NCBI RefSeq assembly: GCF_020497125.1 | Contig: NC_059079.1 | Coordinates: forward strand, 49,673,114 to 49,737,113 | Reading direction: 5' to 3' | Source: Mauremys mutica | Taxonomy: Eukaryota > Chordata > Testudines > Geoemydidae | DNA: 64,000 nucleotides | Shown: piece after piece, positions 9,467-22,060 of the stretch | Position numbering within the stretch: position 1 is the first letter of the stretch | How the letters are laid out: every line of letters starts with the position of its first letter | Made by a program: the position numbers and the translations under genes | Notes under the pieces: generated by a model | What the model saw: only the letters and a program-made list of their open reading frames with translations | What the model was told of the DNA's origin: nothing | Databases searched by the model: none

Positions 9467-10559
9467 TGGGAGACAATACTAGATGACTCTTCCACTGATA
9501 GGACCAAGCAGGAAAAAAAAAAGATATTATGACCTAGTTAAAGGGGGTTTGGGAGACAAGAAGGATATTAACTCCAGCAAGTGGTTTATTATGTTAATGT
9601 TCTTTCAGTCTTGGTCACAAACAACACGGCCTTTGGATTTCTTTTGAAACACTGCTTTGGTTGGAAAAAAAATCCCCCAAAATAAAAGAATTAAAGTAGG
9701 AAAAGAAAATCAAATGAATTGTATTAACTGGGATGGGGGGAGGATCTGTTACTATAGTGATCAATTATATTAAATACATACACACGCACACTTAAAATGT
9801 TAGTATTTTTAGCCAATTAGAAAATTAAATGTTAATTCATTAGAGAATGTATATATCAGGGCTTTTTAATTATTAAATGTGATTGCATTTAATAATCAAA
9901 TTAAATCTGACACTACTATGTTTTCTCAAGGGAAAAAACCCAAAAGAAATAACAGCCATTTCCTGGGAGGTGCTGGGCATCTGAAAGAAGTGTTATTTAA
10001 GTCTGAAGTAAAAGAAAGTTGAGGGCACTAAGCACCTTTTTGGTTCAGGCTTTAATAGTGTAGAGACAAGACATTGTTGACCAATTTATTTCTCCCTAAA
10101 GCCAGTAGAAATCTGCTACTAATACATTATCTGTTGGAGGTAATGAAGTTACAGCACTGAGGTATTTTCTCCAAAGAAGCATTTGATAACACCATCTTGT
10201 AGTTTATCACTGGAAAAATTAAGCTGCCTTTTTAAGGTGTGATTGCTGTACTGAAGCTATAATTTGATACAAACTATTAGCTACATCAATTTCTAGTCCA
10301 GATATATTAAACCATGCTCTACCAATGGAATACCTAATCACAGAAAGATTAACTGCCTGGCAAAATGACTTGCGGTGGGAGGAGTTACCATTTATAGAAA
10401 AGTTTTATATTATTTTATATTATTTATATTTTCAATATGTGTATCTACTAGTCACAACAACTGAGATTTGGGAGACTACTAGCCATTTAAGGGAGTCTGG
10501 TGTTTCAAGGTGTTTTTTTCCCCCTGTGATTAGGAAGCAGCTTTCATTACAAACAGCTG
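9467..10559. other. Interval without a recognisable gene
   Basis: AT-rich sequence. One perfect short palindrome (11-bp arms ATTATTAAATG with a 6-bp loop) lies near 9868-9895. The 94-codon frame at 10325-10609 runs into the CR1 3' end and has no protein features; I treat it as chance. Confidence 0.4.
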
Positions 10560-10907
10560 GACTCATAGACCCTAATGCCAGAAGGGACCCTCATGATTAT
10601 CTAGTCTGACCTTCTACACATTGCAGGCCACAGCCTCTCACTCCAATAATAGGCCCATAAACTTCTTTCTGAAGTCCTCAAATATTGAATTAAAGACTTC
10701 AAATTAGAGATTTGACCATTTAGTCTAGTTCAAACCAGCAAATGACCCATACTGCAAAGGAAGATGAAACAACCTCAGGGTCTCCACCAATCTGACCGGG
10801 AGCTAAATGTCTTCCCTACCCCAGATATCGTGATCAGTTAAACTCTGAGCATGTGGGTGAGACTCACCAGCCAGACTTCTGGGGAAAGAATTCTCTGTAG
10901 TAACTAA

Positions 10908-11164
10908 GGGTAGGTCCATACTTACCGCGCGGGTCGACGCGGTGAGTTCGACTTCTCGGAGTTCTAATCAAGACGCGATAGTTCGAACTCCCCACGCGCT
11001 CCGGTCGACTCCGGAACTCCACCACCGTGAACGGCGGTGGCGGAGTCGACCTTGGAGCCTCGGAGTTCGACCCCGCCGAGTCTGGACGGGTAAGTCAGTC
11101 GAACTAAGGTAGCTGAAGTCGCGTACCTAAGTTCGACCCCCCCCTCTGTAGTGTAGACCAGACC
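10908..11164. mobile_element. Harbinger-type MITE A
   Basis: 257 bp, GC-rich, within the CR1 3' UTR, which resumes on both sides. Ends: GGGTAGGTCCATACTTAC at left and (other strand) GGTCTGGTCTACACTAC at right, related to the full Harbinger ends. It contains eight TCGA tetranucleotides, mostly as GTCGAC or GTTCGA(A/C), and a central palindrome around 'ccaccgtgaacggcggtgg'. Flanks are TAA and TCA, so the target duplication is not preserved or the ends are off by a base or two. Confidence 0.8.
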
Positions 11165-12384
11165 TCAGAGTCCTCCTCATTTAGTGTCCCTTCTCTGGCT
11201 GGTGGAGATATGTGCTAAAAGCAGTTATGGACAGACCATATGCTATCCCTTCCATAAACATATCAAGCTCAGTCTTGAAACAAGTTAGGTTTTTTTGCCA
11301 CATTACTTCTCTTGGAAGGCTGTACCAGAACTTTACTTTTCTGATGGTTAGAAACCTTTGTCTAATTTCAAGCCTAAACTTATTGATAGCCAGTTGATAT
11401 CAATTTGTTCTTGTGCCAGCATTGGCCCTTAGCTTAAATAACTCCTCTCCCTTCCTGGTGTTTATCCCTCTGATGTATTTATAGAGAGCAGTGATATCTC
11501 CCTATATCCTTCTTTTTGTTAGGCAAAACAAGCCAAGCTCTTACCTCTTGAAAGGTAGGCAATATTACCCACAAATTTTATTAGCACACTTCTATTTTTT
11601 TGTGCCAAGGTCATTAGTGAAAATGTTAAATAAAATTGGTTTTAAAACCAATCCTTGAGGAATACCTCTAGTAACCTCACTCCAGTATGACCAGTTGTAA
11701 TCTACCCTTTAACCAGTTCCTCACACCCCGTTTATTCTCATATTAATCTCCATCCTCTCTAATGTAACTAATAATTTTCTCATGTGGAACTGTAGCAAAT
11801 GCTTTACTGAAATCCAGGAAGATTAGATCTATTGCATTTTCTTTGTCTAGAAATTCAGTTACCTTCTCAAAGAAAGAGATCAGGTTTGTCTGGCACAATC
11901 TTCCTTTCATAAAATCATGTTGTATTTTATCCCACTTACTGTTTACCTCTACGTCCTTAACTGCTCTCTCTTTCAAAATTTGTTCTAAAACCTTGAATAC
12001 AACTGAGGTCAAACAAACAGGCCTGTAGTTTCCTGGATCACATTTTTTGTTCCCTTTCTTAAATGTAAGTATTATGTTTGCAATTCTCAGCATAGAGTAC
12101 AACCCCTGAGTTTACAGATTCATTAAAAATCTCTTTGATTGGGCTTGCAATTTCAAGTGCCAGTTGCTTAAATATCCTTGGATGGAGATTATTCAGTACA
12201 CTTCCCATTTGGTCCCATTAAACTTTGTTTGACTTCCTCCTTGGATATGGTCATTTCTTCTATATCTTCGTTCCCATTAGCTACTCTGCCACTGAGAAAG
12301 TATTTGTTAATATGTTGGGCCATGCCTAGATTATCTTTAATCTCCACCCCATTCTCAGTGCCTAGCAGTTCCACTTCTTCCCAG

Positions 12385-12470
12385 ACATGCATCTGACAAA
12401 GTGGGTATTCACCCATGAAAGTTTATGCTTCAATACGTCTGTTAGTCTATAAGGTGCCACAGGACTCTGT
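12385..12470 (-). repeat. Short dispersed repeat (possible Penelope-like fragment)
   Basis: On - it reads 'caccttatagactaacagac...attgaagcataaactttcatgggtgaatacccac'. The same core occurs at 46813-51060 and in variant form at 53941-54060. It interrupts the CR1 pol frame. Family assignment is uncertain; the inverted arrangement at 50916-51010 is compatible with Penelope-like termini but does not prove it. Confidence 0.5.
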
Positions 12471-12730
12471 CACTTCTTCCCTTGTTTTCTTATTATTTAT
12501 ATGGCCAAGAGAACCTTTTACTATTATTTTTAATTTCCTTTGCAAGGTCCAAACTCTGCTTTGCTTTTGGCAGTTTTCACTTTCTGTATACTTTCTGACC
12601 TCCAAGAGGTAGCTTTCCTTGCTGATCCATCCCTTCCATTCCTTGTAGGCTTTCTGATTTCTCTTAATCACCTGTTTGAGATGCCTGTTAATCCAGTTTA
12701 GTCTACAACCCTACCCTTTGATCCCCTACC

Positions 12731-15700
12731 CCCACCCCACGCTTGGGATACAGGCTTCAGATACAGAAACTAATTCCAAACCTTTTCCAGATTTGTATCC
12801 TTAAATTTTGAATGTGGAGGAGGCTTAAATTACTTTAATTCATTACTGAAAATCTGAGTGAAGTTTCTTCAGGCTACTGTTACTTCCAATGAATTAGGTA
12901 TAAGTTTATTTCACAAATTGCTATTAGCACATTTCTTGTTAGGTTGGCAGGTTGTTATGATGTTAATGAAGTGCAAGCTATTTAACAGACTGTTAATGAG
13001 GGTGATGTGATTCTATGGGCTACTTCATGGGAAGGACTCACATTTTGCAGTTACGAAATAGTGTTTGCTATCCCAAATATAGGGACTTCATTTTCTCTGA
13101 CAAGGTGGAATGAGTTTCAAATCCAGAACAAATCCCTCTTTATATAACTGGAGAGGGTAATGTTGGGTTGGTTTGGTATTATTTCTTCTTAGCTAATGAA
13201 GGACGATTCAGCATTATCATTTTCTGGAACTCATAAAGTTAGCTATGATGCATCTAAAACTTTGTAAGACAAAATTGTGATGTTGATAAGGATTAATTAG
13301 TTAATAATTACACTTTATTAGCCCATATTCTGCTCCCATTTATTCTGGATTTACCCTGGTATAACTGAGAACAGAACCTGTCCCTTGTTCTTTGTGGCAG
13401 TTTCATGGGATCTTGCAGAAGATAATTGTCATTTGCAACCATTATCAATCTCTGCCTCTGACAGGTCTTCTCAAATTGCAGTTTAAGGGGATGGCCAGTT
13501 AGTTTACTTTGGACCTGATTCAAACCTTACTCAAGTAAATGGGAGTTTTCCACTGATTTCTCTGGGTTTTGGATCAGGCTCTTTCTGCTGGTCACAATTT
13601 CTGGGCTCTCAGAATCACATATTTCTGTCTCAATTTCTCCTGGTCATGAGAATCCAAATTCTGCCCTGATTTATATGTCATACATACTTATAGTCTTTGT
13701 GAACGCATGGTACACTCTGTCAGTGGGGTTGTGCAGGGTGTGAACGGGCTAAAATTTGATCCAATGCTTCTGTGTATACTGCATGATAAATAAATAAATA
13801 CCTCCAGTGATAAATAAATAACCCTATTCTAGGAGTTGATTTATTTATTTTTAAATGAAGCTGGTGAAAAACCAGAACGCACTAGTTTTACTTTCCATTC
13901 ATAATATTTCACATTGATTGACTCAGAATGACCCAGGTTTATTACTAAATACAGAAGTCCCTAATTTGAACTCTGCCTTCTCAGGAGGGATGGAATTAAA
14001 GTGGGCTGAGTTCCCCCTTTGTGCTTCTGGGAATCTGGAAGTGGCCAGGAATCTTTGGCACAAGCTAAAATAGCAGCAAGGCTTATTCTAAATTACAACA
14101 TATGGAGCCGTGTGCATCTAAAATACTTGTAAGACACTCTCCCTTCTGTCCTGACTATACCTCTATGCTGGTACTCTGTGTATGTAAGGGCATAAGGCCA
14201 CATAGGTTGCCCCAAAACTGTTCCACATGGGGCAATCTACTTGGGTTCTGGCTCCTTTATGCCAGTGGATTACTGTAAAGGGTGTCAGAACACAAAATAT
14301 GACAGAACTGATATGGTATGTGACTGAGCATAGCTATTTGCAGAATTTATTACATAACACTACACTGCTCTGGGTTCATTTCTGAAGTATGTGGGTGTAA
14401 TTTTTAAAAAAGAATTGATATGTAACCTCAGACTTTTTTTTTGTTTTATGTTGCATGCACCATGTACAGCACCTGGGACTTTCTGTAAAATCAAAAATCA
14501 TCAAGCTCAAACATGTGGCTTCAAATCTTTAAAACTGTTAGTGAGATTTCTCAGAAACACCGAGGCAGCCTGCTGTTCAATGAGGCTGAGGAACAGATGT
14601 CTATTATTATGTCTAGAGAAAAAACTTACATCTGTACATGGTGCTTGGCCAAGATTTCCTTTAACCTTCTGAGTTAATTCTAAGAAGGTCTCTGCTACTG
14701 AATTAGATTTACTTAATCCTTTTTAGGCAATTTGGTAAAGTATAAAAGACATATAATGGGTGAAAGCAGCCCTCAGTTTGGAGCACTCAGTGAGGCTTCT
14801 GCCTCCTTGGCCCATAGGCACGCACAGGTCCATCCAAATGCAACAAGACCCATGCTGGGGCTTAACCCTGCAACTTTTAGCAGAAAAACTCACAGCTCTA
14901 CTATTTGGGCTACCTTATTTCAATAGCAGTAACAGAATGCTGTCTATTAGGGGGCTCTACAGGGAATGAAAGCATGACAAAAAGGACATATCTATGTATC
15001 TATGAAGCTTTTTAATAATGAAACCACCCAATTTAACTGGAATTGCATCCAAAACACAAAGGTGAGCCAACCTAGGACTGTGTGCAAAGTCAAAAAACTA
15101 ACTTCCTGAAAAAACGGAAACACCTGGAAATTCACATAACCTGCCCAACAAGACCTATTTTGTCTGTTACCAAACAACAGAGATTTCATTAGGAAGCCAT
15201 TTTTTGAGATCAGGGCCTCACAGAGCTAGGCACTGTACACAAAACGAGACAGTCCTTACCTTGAAGAGCTCACAATCTAAACAGAGTTCAGAAAGCATGG
15301 GAAGGAAAACAGACACAAAGATTAGGTGACTTATCCAGGGTCACATAACAGGTCAGTAATAGAAGCAAGAATAGAACCCAGAACTTTTGAGTCCCAGTCT
15401 AGTGCCCTGTCTACTGACCTCATAAACCTCTGGTCCTGCCTCTGGATTTGATCACCCAAACTTTGGAAGTGCTAGGAAGAGTTTGCAAAATTCAGCTATA
15501 GGTTTTGATTTCTATTTTCATAATGGACCAAACCAAAAGCTCAGATTTGATCACCCTTGATCTCTTGGTTGTTTGAAATCCCTACCCAGATGCAATTTGA
15601 GCCCATCTCTACACATACAGCATCGAAGATTTCTGCCACACTTTTACAGCAGGTATGTATATTTGCAATACTGCAAACCACGGCCTGAATTTAGTTGTGA

Positions 15701-16813
15701 TGTTTAAGATTTTTAATAAATAAGTTCTTGCAATATTAATAGTTAATACCAGGCAAAATAATTTTAGAGAGTCAGATGCATTTAATGTGATGGATATACT
15801 TCCTTTTATATGTATAAACTGCAGAGTTAGTATGCTTTTCACCAAATGTGAATTTTAACATGTCCAAAAAACACAAGTAAATGAATTAACACAAGATTTG
15901 AAGTTAAGAATTACTAACAATTTTGCTTGGTTAAAAATCAATAGGACCTTCAACGTAGAGCTCAATTAAATAGTCATTGAAGATTATATTCATGAGGAAT
16001 TCTGTTTTTTTTTTCCAGTTCAGACATCATTAAAAAAAAAGAAGTCACAATTTCAAGCTTATTTGTCATCTGGAAGATTTTGCCAAATACTCTCCAAAAG
16101 CAACAACAACGACAACAAAAGTTGAGTTCATGGATTTTTTGTGAACTGTAGACTTTGGCTCTTACATTATACAATCCATCACTTAAGTTATACATTATTA
16201 TTTCTGATCCCTGAATAGATTAATATTTTTAAGACAAACACCAAATAAACAACAGAGTCGCAATACAAACATTCGGATGAATATTGAATACACAAATATT
16301 TTCATAAATACCTGGCAGCTGTCTGAATATTTGTGAACAACAAAGAATATGATCCCATAAAGAGTAGACCTAACTCAGAGCTTTTCTTTGTGAATCAGTT
16401 CTAGTATTTGATCAACTCTACTTAAAAACTACCTCTCTAATATTCTGTATTCCATTTCGCTCCTGGATTTGACTTTAGGTATTTAGAAGTGGTAAAGTTA
16501 GCCAGCAGTATTTCATCCAAACAAATGAGTTTCCCACTAGAATTCTGGTGAGTGAAAGTAGATAAACAGAAACCAGTAAAACAAACATTTTATAACTGGC
16601 AAATCATCCTTTTAAATGCCTTTTTTTCCTTCCATAAGTTTAAGAGCCATTGTGGCAGAGGCATCTCACTTTTCTAGATGTCCCATAGTTGTAATAAAAT
16701 AATCTATAATATTGTTTCACATCAGTGGTATTATAGGCTGTGCCTTCAAATCATGAGGACCTGTGGCAACTCTCTGGCCTCCCGTTAACTTTCATGGTAA
16801 CGGGCATGGTAAC
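12731..16813. other. Interval with one SINE-like repeat; no gene seen
   Basis: AT-rich, with short spurious frames. TAAATAAA-type simple sequence near 13787-13855. The only recognisable repeat is the MIR-like piece at about 15205-15440, listed separately. I see no conserved reading frame or RNA gene. Confidence 0.4.
15205..15440 (+). repeat. MIR/CORE-type SINE-like repeat
   Basis: Contains the phrases 'gcactgtacac', 'tcacaatctaaacaga', 'gtgacttatccagggtcaca' and 'gaacccagaacttttgagtc', in the order typical of MIR-like SINEs. Divergent, no target duplication identified. Confidence 0.5.
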
Positions 16814-17580
16814 TGTCAAGGTGTCCCCCCGACTCTGAACTTTAGGGTACAGATGTGGGGACCTGCATGAATAACCCCTAAGCTTATTTTTACCAGCTTA
16901 GGCAAAACAGTCGCTGCCACCACCAAATGTTTTAACAAAACGTTTGAGAGAGAACCATTTGGGTACTCCGCCTTCCCCCATTTTTTCCAGCCCTTATCCC
17001 CCCTTTCCTGGCAGGATTTGACTAATTTCACTCCCCCAAGTCTCTATACACTTTTTCCTGGGTAGACTCAAGAAAATTCCCCCCATCAATTCCTGGTGAG
17101 CCCAGATCCAAAATCCTTGGATCTTAAAACAAGGAAAAATCAATCAGGTTCTTAAAAGAAGAGTTTTAATTAAAGAAAACAGGTGAAAGGAATACCTCTG
17201 TGAGATCAGAAAGCAAGATGATCTCACAGACAACAGATTCAAAACACAGAGGATTTCCCTCTGGGCAAAACCTTAAAGTTACACGAAACCCAATTTGATT
17301 CTCCCTTTATGTTTGCAAAAGAAATGACAAAGAGAAAAATAAAGACATCTACCACATTCTTATCTAAATACTCACTAATTTAAACAAGGGTTAGATGGTT
17401 GTTTTCTGGATCTCTTACTCCGGCAAAAGCACACACAGAACAGACAAAAGACTTTTCTCCCCTTCCAGATTTTAAAGTATCTTGTCCCCTTATTGGTCCT
17501 TCTGGTCAGGTGTCAGCTAGGTTATGTGAGCTTCTTAACCCTTTACAAGTAAAAGAGGAATTAACTGTATGTTTATGACA
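16814..17580 (-). mobile_element. Solo LTR of a Gypsy/ERV-type element
   Basis: Begins TGTC and ends 'gtttatgaca', so both ends have TG...CA form. On - it starts 'tgtcataaacatacagtt', similar to the LTRs of the Gypsy element at 47407-50787 ('tgtcataaataaacagat') and sharing 'ttaaccctttaca' and 'ggtcctt/ctggtcaggtg' blocks. Flanks are GTAAC and GTACA, close to but not a perfect 5-bp duplication. No internal region. Confidence 0.65.
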
Positions 17581-17849
17581 GTACAGTTCAAGCTCCTTTA
17601 GAGCTTGGAATGCTTTCAGATGAATGGCCAACACAAGCAAATCTTAACCTTGCAGGCTGATAGAATTTCATAAAAGGTTTGGGCAGGGCCCACTATCCTA
17701 CAAACCAGTATGTAAACTTATTGGCATAGTACATCTCTTCAATGGTATTTTGGTAACTTTGTTACTAGCTGATTTTTCCCTGTTCCCTTCCCCATTTTCA
17801 TTGTATTTTCACATGTGCTCACAGAAGTCATTAAAGCTTTTTTTATGAG

Positions 17850-18062
17850 CAGGGCAGCTCCAGGCACCAGCGCTCCAAGCGCGTGCCTGGGGCAGCAAGC
17901 CACGGGGGGCGCTCTGCCGGTCGTCACTAGGATGGCAGGCAGGCTGCCTTCGGCGGCTTGCCTGCGGAGGGTCCACTGGTTCCGCAGTTTCGGTGGACCT
18001 CCCGCAGGCATGCCTGCGGACCCTCCGTGCTTGGGGCAGCAAAATGTCTAGAGTTGCCCCTG
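17850..18062. mobile_element. hAT MITE (copy 1 of a GC-rich family)
   Basis: 213 bp between perfect 8-bp target duplications TTTATGAG (17842-17849 and 18063-18070). Ends CAGGGCAGCTCCAGG and (other strand) CAGGGGCAACTCTAGA. Internally it has nearly matching inverted arms around 'gaccctccg' and 'cggagggtc'. Related to the copy at 58490-58762. No coding capacity. Confidence 0.88.
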
Positions 18063-19690
18063 TTTATGAGATCTCCCCATCCCAGCTACCAGGTAGTGAA
18101 CACTCATCTTGTGAAGACATCAAAAGAAGGAACATCAAAGATACTCCAGGAAGGCTAGGGTATTGCAGCATTTTAAAATGTAAGATGGCTAAAATGAATT
18201 TAAGAGAAGCACTAGTTGTGATCTCTATCAAGCAGACAGGGACTTTAAAAAAACAAACAAACACAAAATATCTGCTTTCTTTTGAGCCTGCATCATTGTT
18301 AGATGACTCTTCTCTTTCACAGAGAGACACGTTTTCTCAGGGACCAATCCTGGCAACCTTTCTTCATGCAAGTAGTCCCAGTCTGTTCTAGTTTCTTACT
18401 TAACTCCATATCCATCACCCTGGTATTTGAATGTTTTCTAGGGTTAGAGTAAAAACATGAAGTCACTTACATCATAAATCTCTCTCTGTTCCATCACCGA
18501 AAGGAGAAGTTATGTAAGGGCTGTGATGGCAGTGTGTTTTTCCAGAGATAACAAGTTACAAGTTGTCGTGTAAGAAAGCAAAATCAAAGAACTAGGGCTC
18601 ACCTTTGGACCTAGAACCAGTGGTGTTCATAGATCTTGAGGGAGAAAATTCCAAGTGAAATTGTTTCCTGAGCAGATGAATTTCACCTTAGTGATAGGCA
18701 GGTCCATTATGACAAAAAACTAGAAAAAAACAGACATTCTCTCAAGTATCCTTGGCCCCAACTAAAACAGATTAATTGCTCAACAGGAAGCCAATGGAGA
18801 GAGCAAAGTATAAGCGTATCGGGCTCTTAGTAATGCATGTTGCTGAGAAGGCATGTCACTATATTCTGCACCAATTATAGCTTTTTTCCCCCAAAGGCTG
18901 ACATTTCTAATTCAAGGGATACTGCATTGCAGTAATTCAGTTCAGAGGTAATGAAGGTTAAGGCCTGTAAGCAAATGTAATGGTTTGCAAGGCTGTATTA
19001 GGATATAATCAGAGAGTGAAAGCTGGTTCTGTGTGTCCTTAGTAACATTTCCTATAATTGTATATTTTCAACACTCATAATGAGGTTCTAATTTTATTTA
19101 TATTTATGAATCTGGCAGGACATCAGTGATTTTATATATTTTATCTGTATCTATATATAATCAAAATGCTATTTACAAGTGTGATTAAATTAGGGTGTGA
19201 CTGATATACCAATCTATCCTTCAGTGCTTTCAATCAGCACTCAAGGAGAAAGAATGTCTATTTTAGTGTTCGGTTGAACAGCAGCCTGATAATAAAACAT
19301 TTGTGTTCTCAGTAATAAACTTTACAAATAAATTTAGATCATTAATTTCTTTTTGGAACCGGATGAACCAACATGCCAACGAGAATGCATCTGGAGGGCA
19401 AGTTGTCCTCAACAGCAGCTTTGTTAAATAAACAATACAATGTCTATTTGTTTTCAAGCTCCATGACATTTCTGAGAATTAAGCAAGCAATTAAATCAGA
19501 CTGCATAGAATTCATTTTGATTTTTTACATGCAGTCCACTTGTTTTATCTGATTGCGATAAAATAAACCAACCTGCTCAGACTACTGCTCTGATAGCTTC
19601 AAGGACGACAGCTTGGCCAAGTTTTTTCTTAGATTTTTTCCTCTGATATGTGCCTGTCACCCTTATTGTTCTCGGCAATCTATTTTCTAG

Positions 19691-19734
19691 ATGCCCTCAG
19701 TCACATTAAGCCACTTAATCAGTTCTTTCACAAG
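19691..19734 (+). other. Candidate 44-nt host exon (unproven)
   Basis: Flanked by 'ctattttctag' (acceptor-like) and GTAAGA (strong donor consensus). The frame ending in full codons at the donor reads 'ALSHIKPLNQFFHK', and the same frame is open upstream to an ATG near 19650. I do not recognise the peptide. It could equally be chance; no repeat is recognised at this spot. Confidence 0.25.
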
Positions 19735-19959
19735 GTAAGAAACATAATTCATATCTCTGGTTTGCAAAAACTAACACAAATGATAATGCTGGAGATGCTG
19801 AGGGCCTGATTCTCCAGTGCCTTGTACCTTGTACAGTTACCACACCTCTGCAAAGTAAATGTGAAACGCTGCCAAGTTGTTATTGTAGGGCCAGATTCTC
19901 TGTTGCCATTCACCTTCTATTGCCATTTATTTATGATTATACAATTTAACAATTGTATT

Positions 19960-20100
19960 GTTGTAACACCTAGGATCCTACTTAAGGACCAGGACCCCAT
20001 TGTGCTAGATGCTGTACAAAGATCAAAAATACAGTCCCTGCCCCAAACAGCTAAGCTGCTAAATAAAAGACACAGATAGGTAGATAGGAGTACAAGGAGG
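19960..20100 (+). repeat. SINE-like repeat (MIR-type 5' part)
   Basis: Contains 'ggaccaggaccccattgtgc', 'gatgctgtacaaa' and 'acagtccctgccccaaa' in the order seen in MIR-like SINEs of amniotes. No target duplication found; the end is indefinite. Confidence 0.5.
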
Positions 20101-20529
20101 GCAAAGTAAGTTTAAAAACCACTACTAAATCAGAATGATAGGGGATATTTTCTTTTACATTAAGGTTTCTTTATAGTGCTCAGGAAGTGAAAAAGGGTTT
20201 CAGTTATGTTTACAGTCACTTTAAAGCCCCTTTACATTGCCAGAATGGGTTAAATGGGTGTGAGTGTAAATCACAATCAGACTATTTTACCCTTGCTTTG
20301 AAAAGTTTTGACTAACTATGCTAGTGAGAAACACCACAGCCACATGGGATAACTTACTGAGCTAAGCATCCACACCAATATATCTTGGGTTTTGTGTTTG
20401 TGATTTATGGCCTTTTTATTTATTTTAAAAAAATAAATACATCTAAAGAAAATGAAACAAACTCTTGGAACCACAGGATACAATCCCAGGAAGATCAGCT
20501 CAGCCCAGCCTTTCAGCCTGTCACAGTTT

Positions 20530-22060
20530 CACAAAATCATAGAAATGTAGGGCTGAAGGGATCTTGAGAGGTCATCAGATCTATCCCCCTGTGCTAAGGC
20601 AAGACCAAGTAAACATAGACTACTCCTGATAGGTGTTTGTCTAGCTTATTCTTAAAAACCTCCAATGATGTGGATTCCACAACCTCCTTCGGGAGCCTAT
20701 TGCAGAGCTTAACTACTCTTTTAGCTTAGATATTAGGAAAACCTTTCTAGCTATATCCTCCTTGCTGCAGATTAGGCCCATTCCTTTTTGTCCTACCTTC
20801 AATGGACATGGAGTACAATTTATCACCATCCTCTTTATAACAGTCCTTAACATATATGGAAATGTATCAAGTCCCCCCTCAGTCTCCCTCCCCCTCCCAA
20901 GATTAAACATGCCCAGTTTCTTAAAATCTTTTTTCACAGATCAGGTTTTCTAAACCTTTTATCATTTTTGTTACTTTCCTTTTGACTCTCCAGTTTAACC
21001 ACACCTTTCCTGAAGTGTGGAGTTCAGAACTGGACACAGTACTCCACCTCAGGCCTCAACAGTGCCGAGTAAAGTGGGACAATTACCTCCTGTGTTTTAC
21101 ATATAACATTCCTCTTAATACACCCCGGAATTGCATTAGCTTTTTTTGCAACTACATCATATTGTTGACTCAGATTCAATTTGTGATATACTATATCCCC
21201 CAGATTATTTTAATCAGTACTACCACTTGGCTAGTTATTCCCCATTTTTTAGTTGCACACTTGATTTTTCTTTCCTAAGTGACGTACTTTGCATTTGTCT
21301 TTATTGAATAAAATCAACAAGACCAAAATCATTTATCTAATTTGTAAAGGTCATTTTCAATTTCAATTCTAATCCTGTCCTCCAACCTCTCTCAGCCTGG
21401 TGTTATCCACAAATTTAGTAAGCACACTCTCCACTTCATTACTCAAGTCAATAATAAAAATATTGAATAATACCAGTTCCAGGAGTCATCCCTGCAGTAG
21501 ATACACTCTTCCATTGTGACACTCTTCCAGTATGACAGAGAACCATGGATCACTACACTTTGAATGTAAACTTTCAATCACTTGCATAGCCACCTTATAA
21601 CAACTTTATGTAGGCCACCTCATGAGAAGGGCATGTGGAACTATGTCAAAAGTCTTACTAAAAATCAAGATATATGACATCTACTGCTTCTCACCTATCC
21701 ACTAGGTTAGTAATCCTGTCAAAGAAAGAAATTAGTTTGGTTTGGCATTATATTTTTCTTGACAGATCAATGCTGGATTCCTTATAATCCTATTATCCTC
21801 TAGGTGTTTACAAACTGATTGTTTAACAACTCGTTTCAATATCTATGTGTCTGCTCTATAATTCCCTAGGTCCTCTTTCTTCATCTTTTTAAAATATAGG
21901 TAGTATTTTTGCCTTTCTTCAGTCATCTAGAACCTCACCCATCCTCTATGATTTCTTGAGAATAATTGCTAATGGTTGTGACATTGCTTCAATTTGTTCC
22001 CTAAGCAACCTAAGATGAAATTGATCACACCTTCTGATTTTAATACAATGATAAATTAAA
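20530..22060 (-). mobile_element. CR1 LINE fragment, 3' part
   Basis: The 3' terminus is at about 20530 on - ('atcatagaaatgtagggctg' on +), and the body extends to about 22060 with CR1 pol remnants (the + strand keeps blocks such as 'cctgcagtagatac', 'cactaggttagtaatcctg' and 'aagaaattagtttggtttgg', complementary to the RT region). No frame is open for long; degraded by stops and indels. Confidence 0.75.

Larger units (their letters stand above)
10560..12730 (-). mobile_element. CR1 LINE, 3' half, interrupted by two insertions
   Basis: The element reads on -. Its 3' terminus is at about 10560 ('ctcatagaccctaatgccag' on +), and the pol remnant extends to about 12730. Open pieces at 11743-12102, 12189-12416 and 12447-12671 (-) keep reverse-transcriptase signatures: 'NYRPVCLTSVVFKVLEQI', 'DLIFLDFSKAFATVPHEK'. 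The palm Asp (FLDFSKAF) is visible but frames are broken by stops and indels. A Harbinger MITE sits in the 3' UTR at 10908-11164 and a short foreign repeat at 12385-12470. No promoter or 5' end is present. Confidence 0.85.
18071..20529. other. Interval with a candidate exon; otherwise no gene seen
   Basis: AT-rich, with spurious frames. A splice-site-flanked open segment at 19691-19734 and a SINE-like piece at about 19960-20100 are listed separately. The 132-codon frame at 17993-18391 starts in the hAT MITE and has no supporting feature. Confidence 0.35.

Noticed and set aside
9868..9895. Perfect AT-rich palindrome with 11-bp arms
   Set aside because: Expected occasionally in AT-rich DNA and has no context such as element ends or a promoter.
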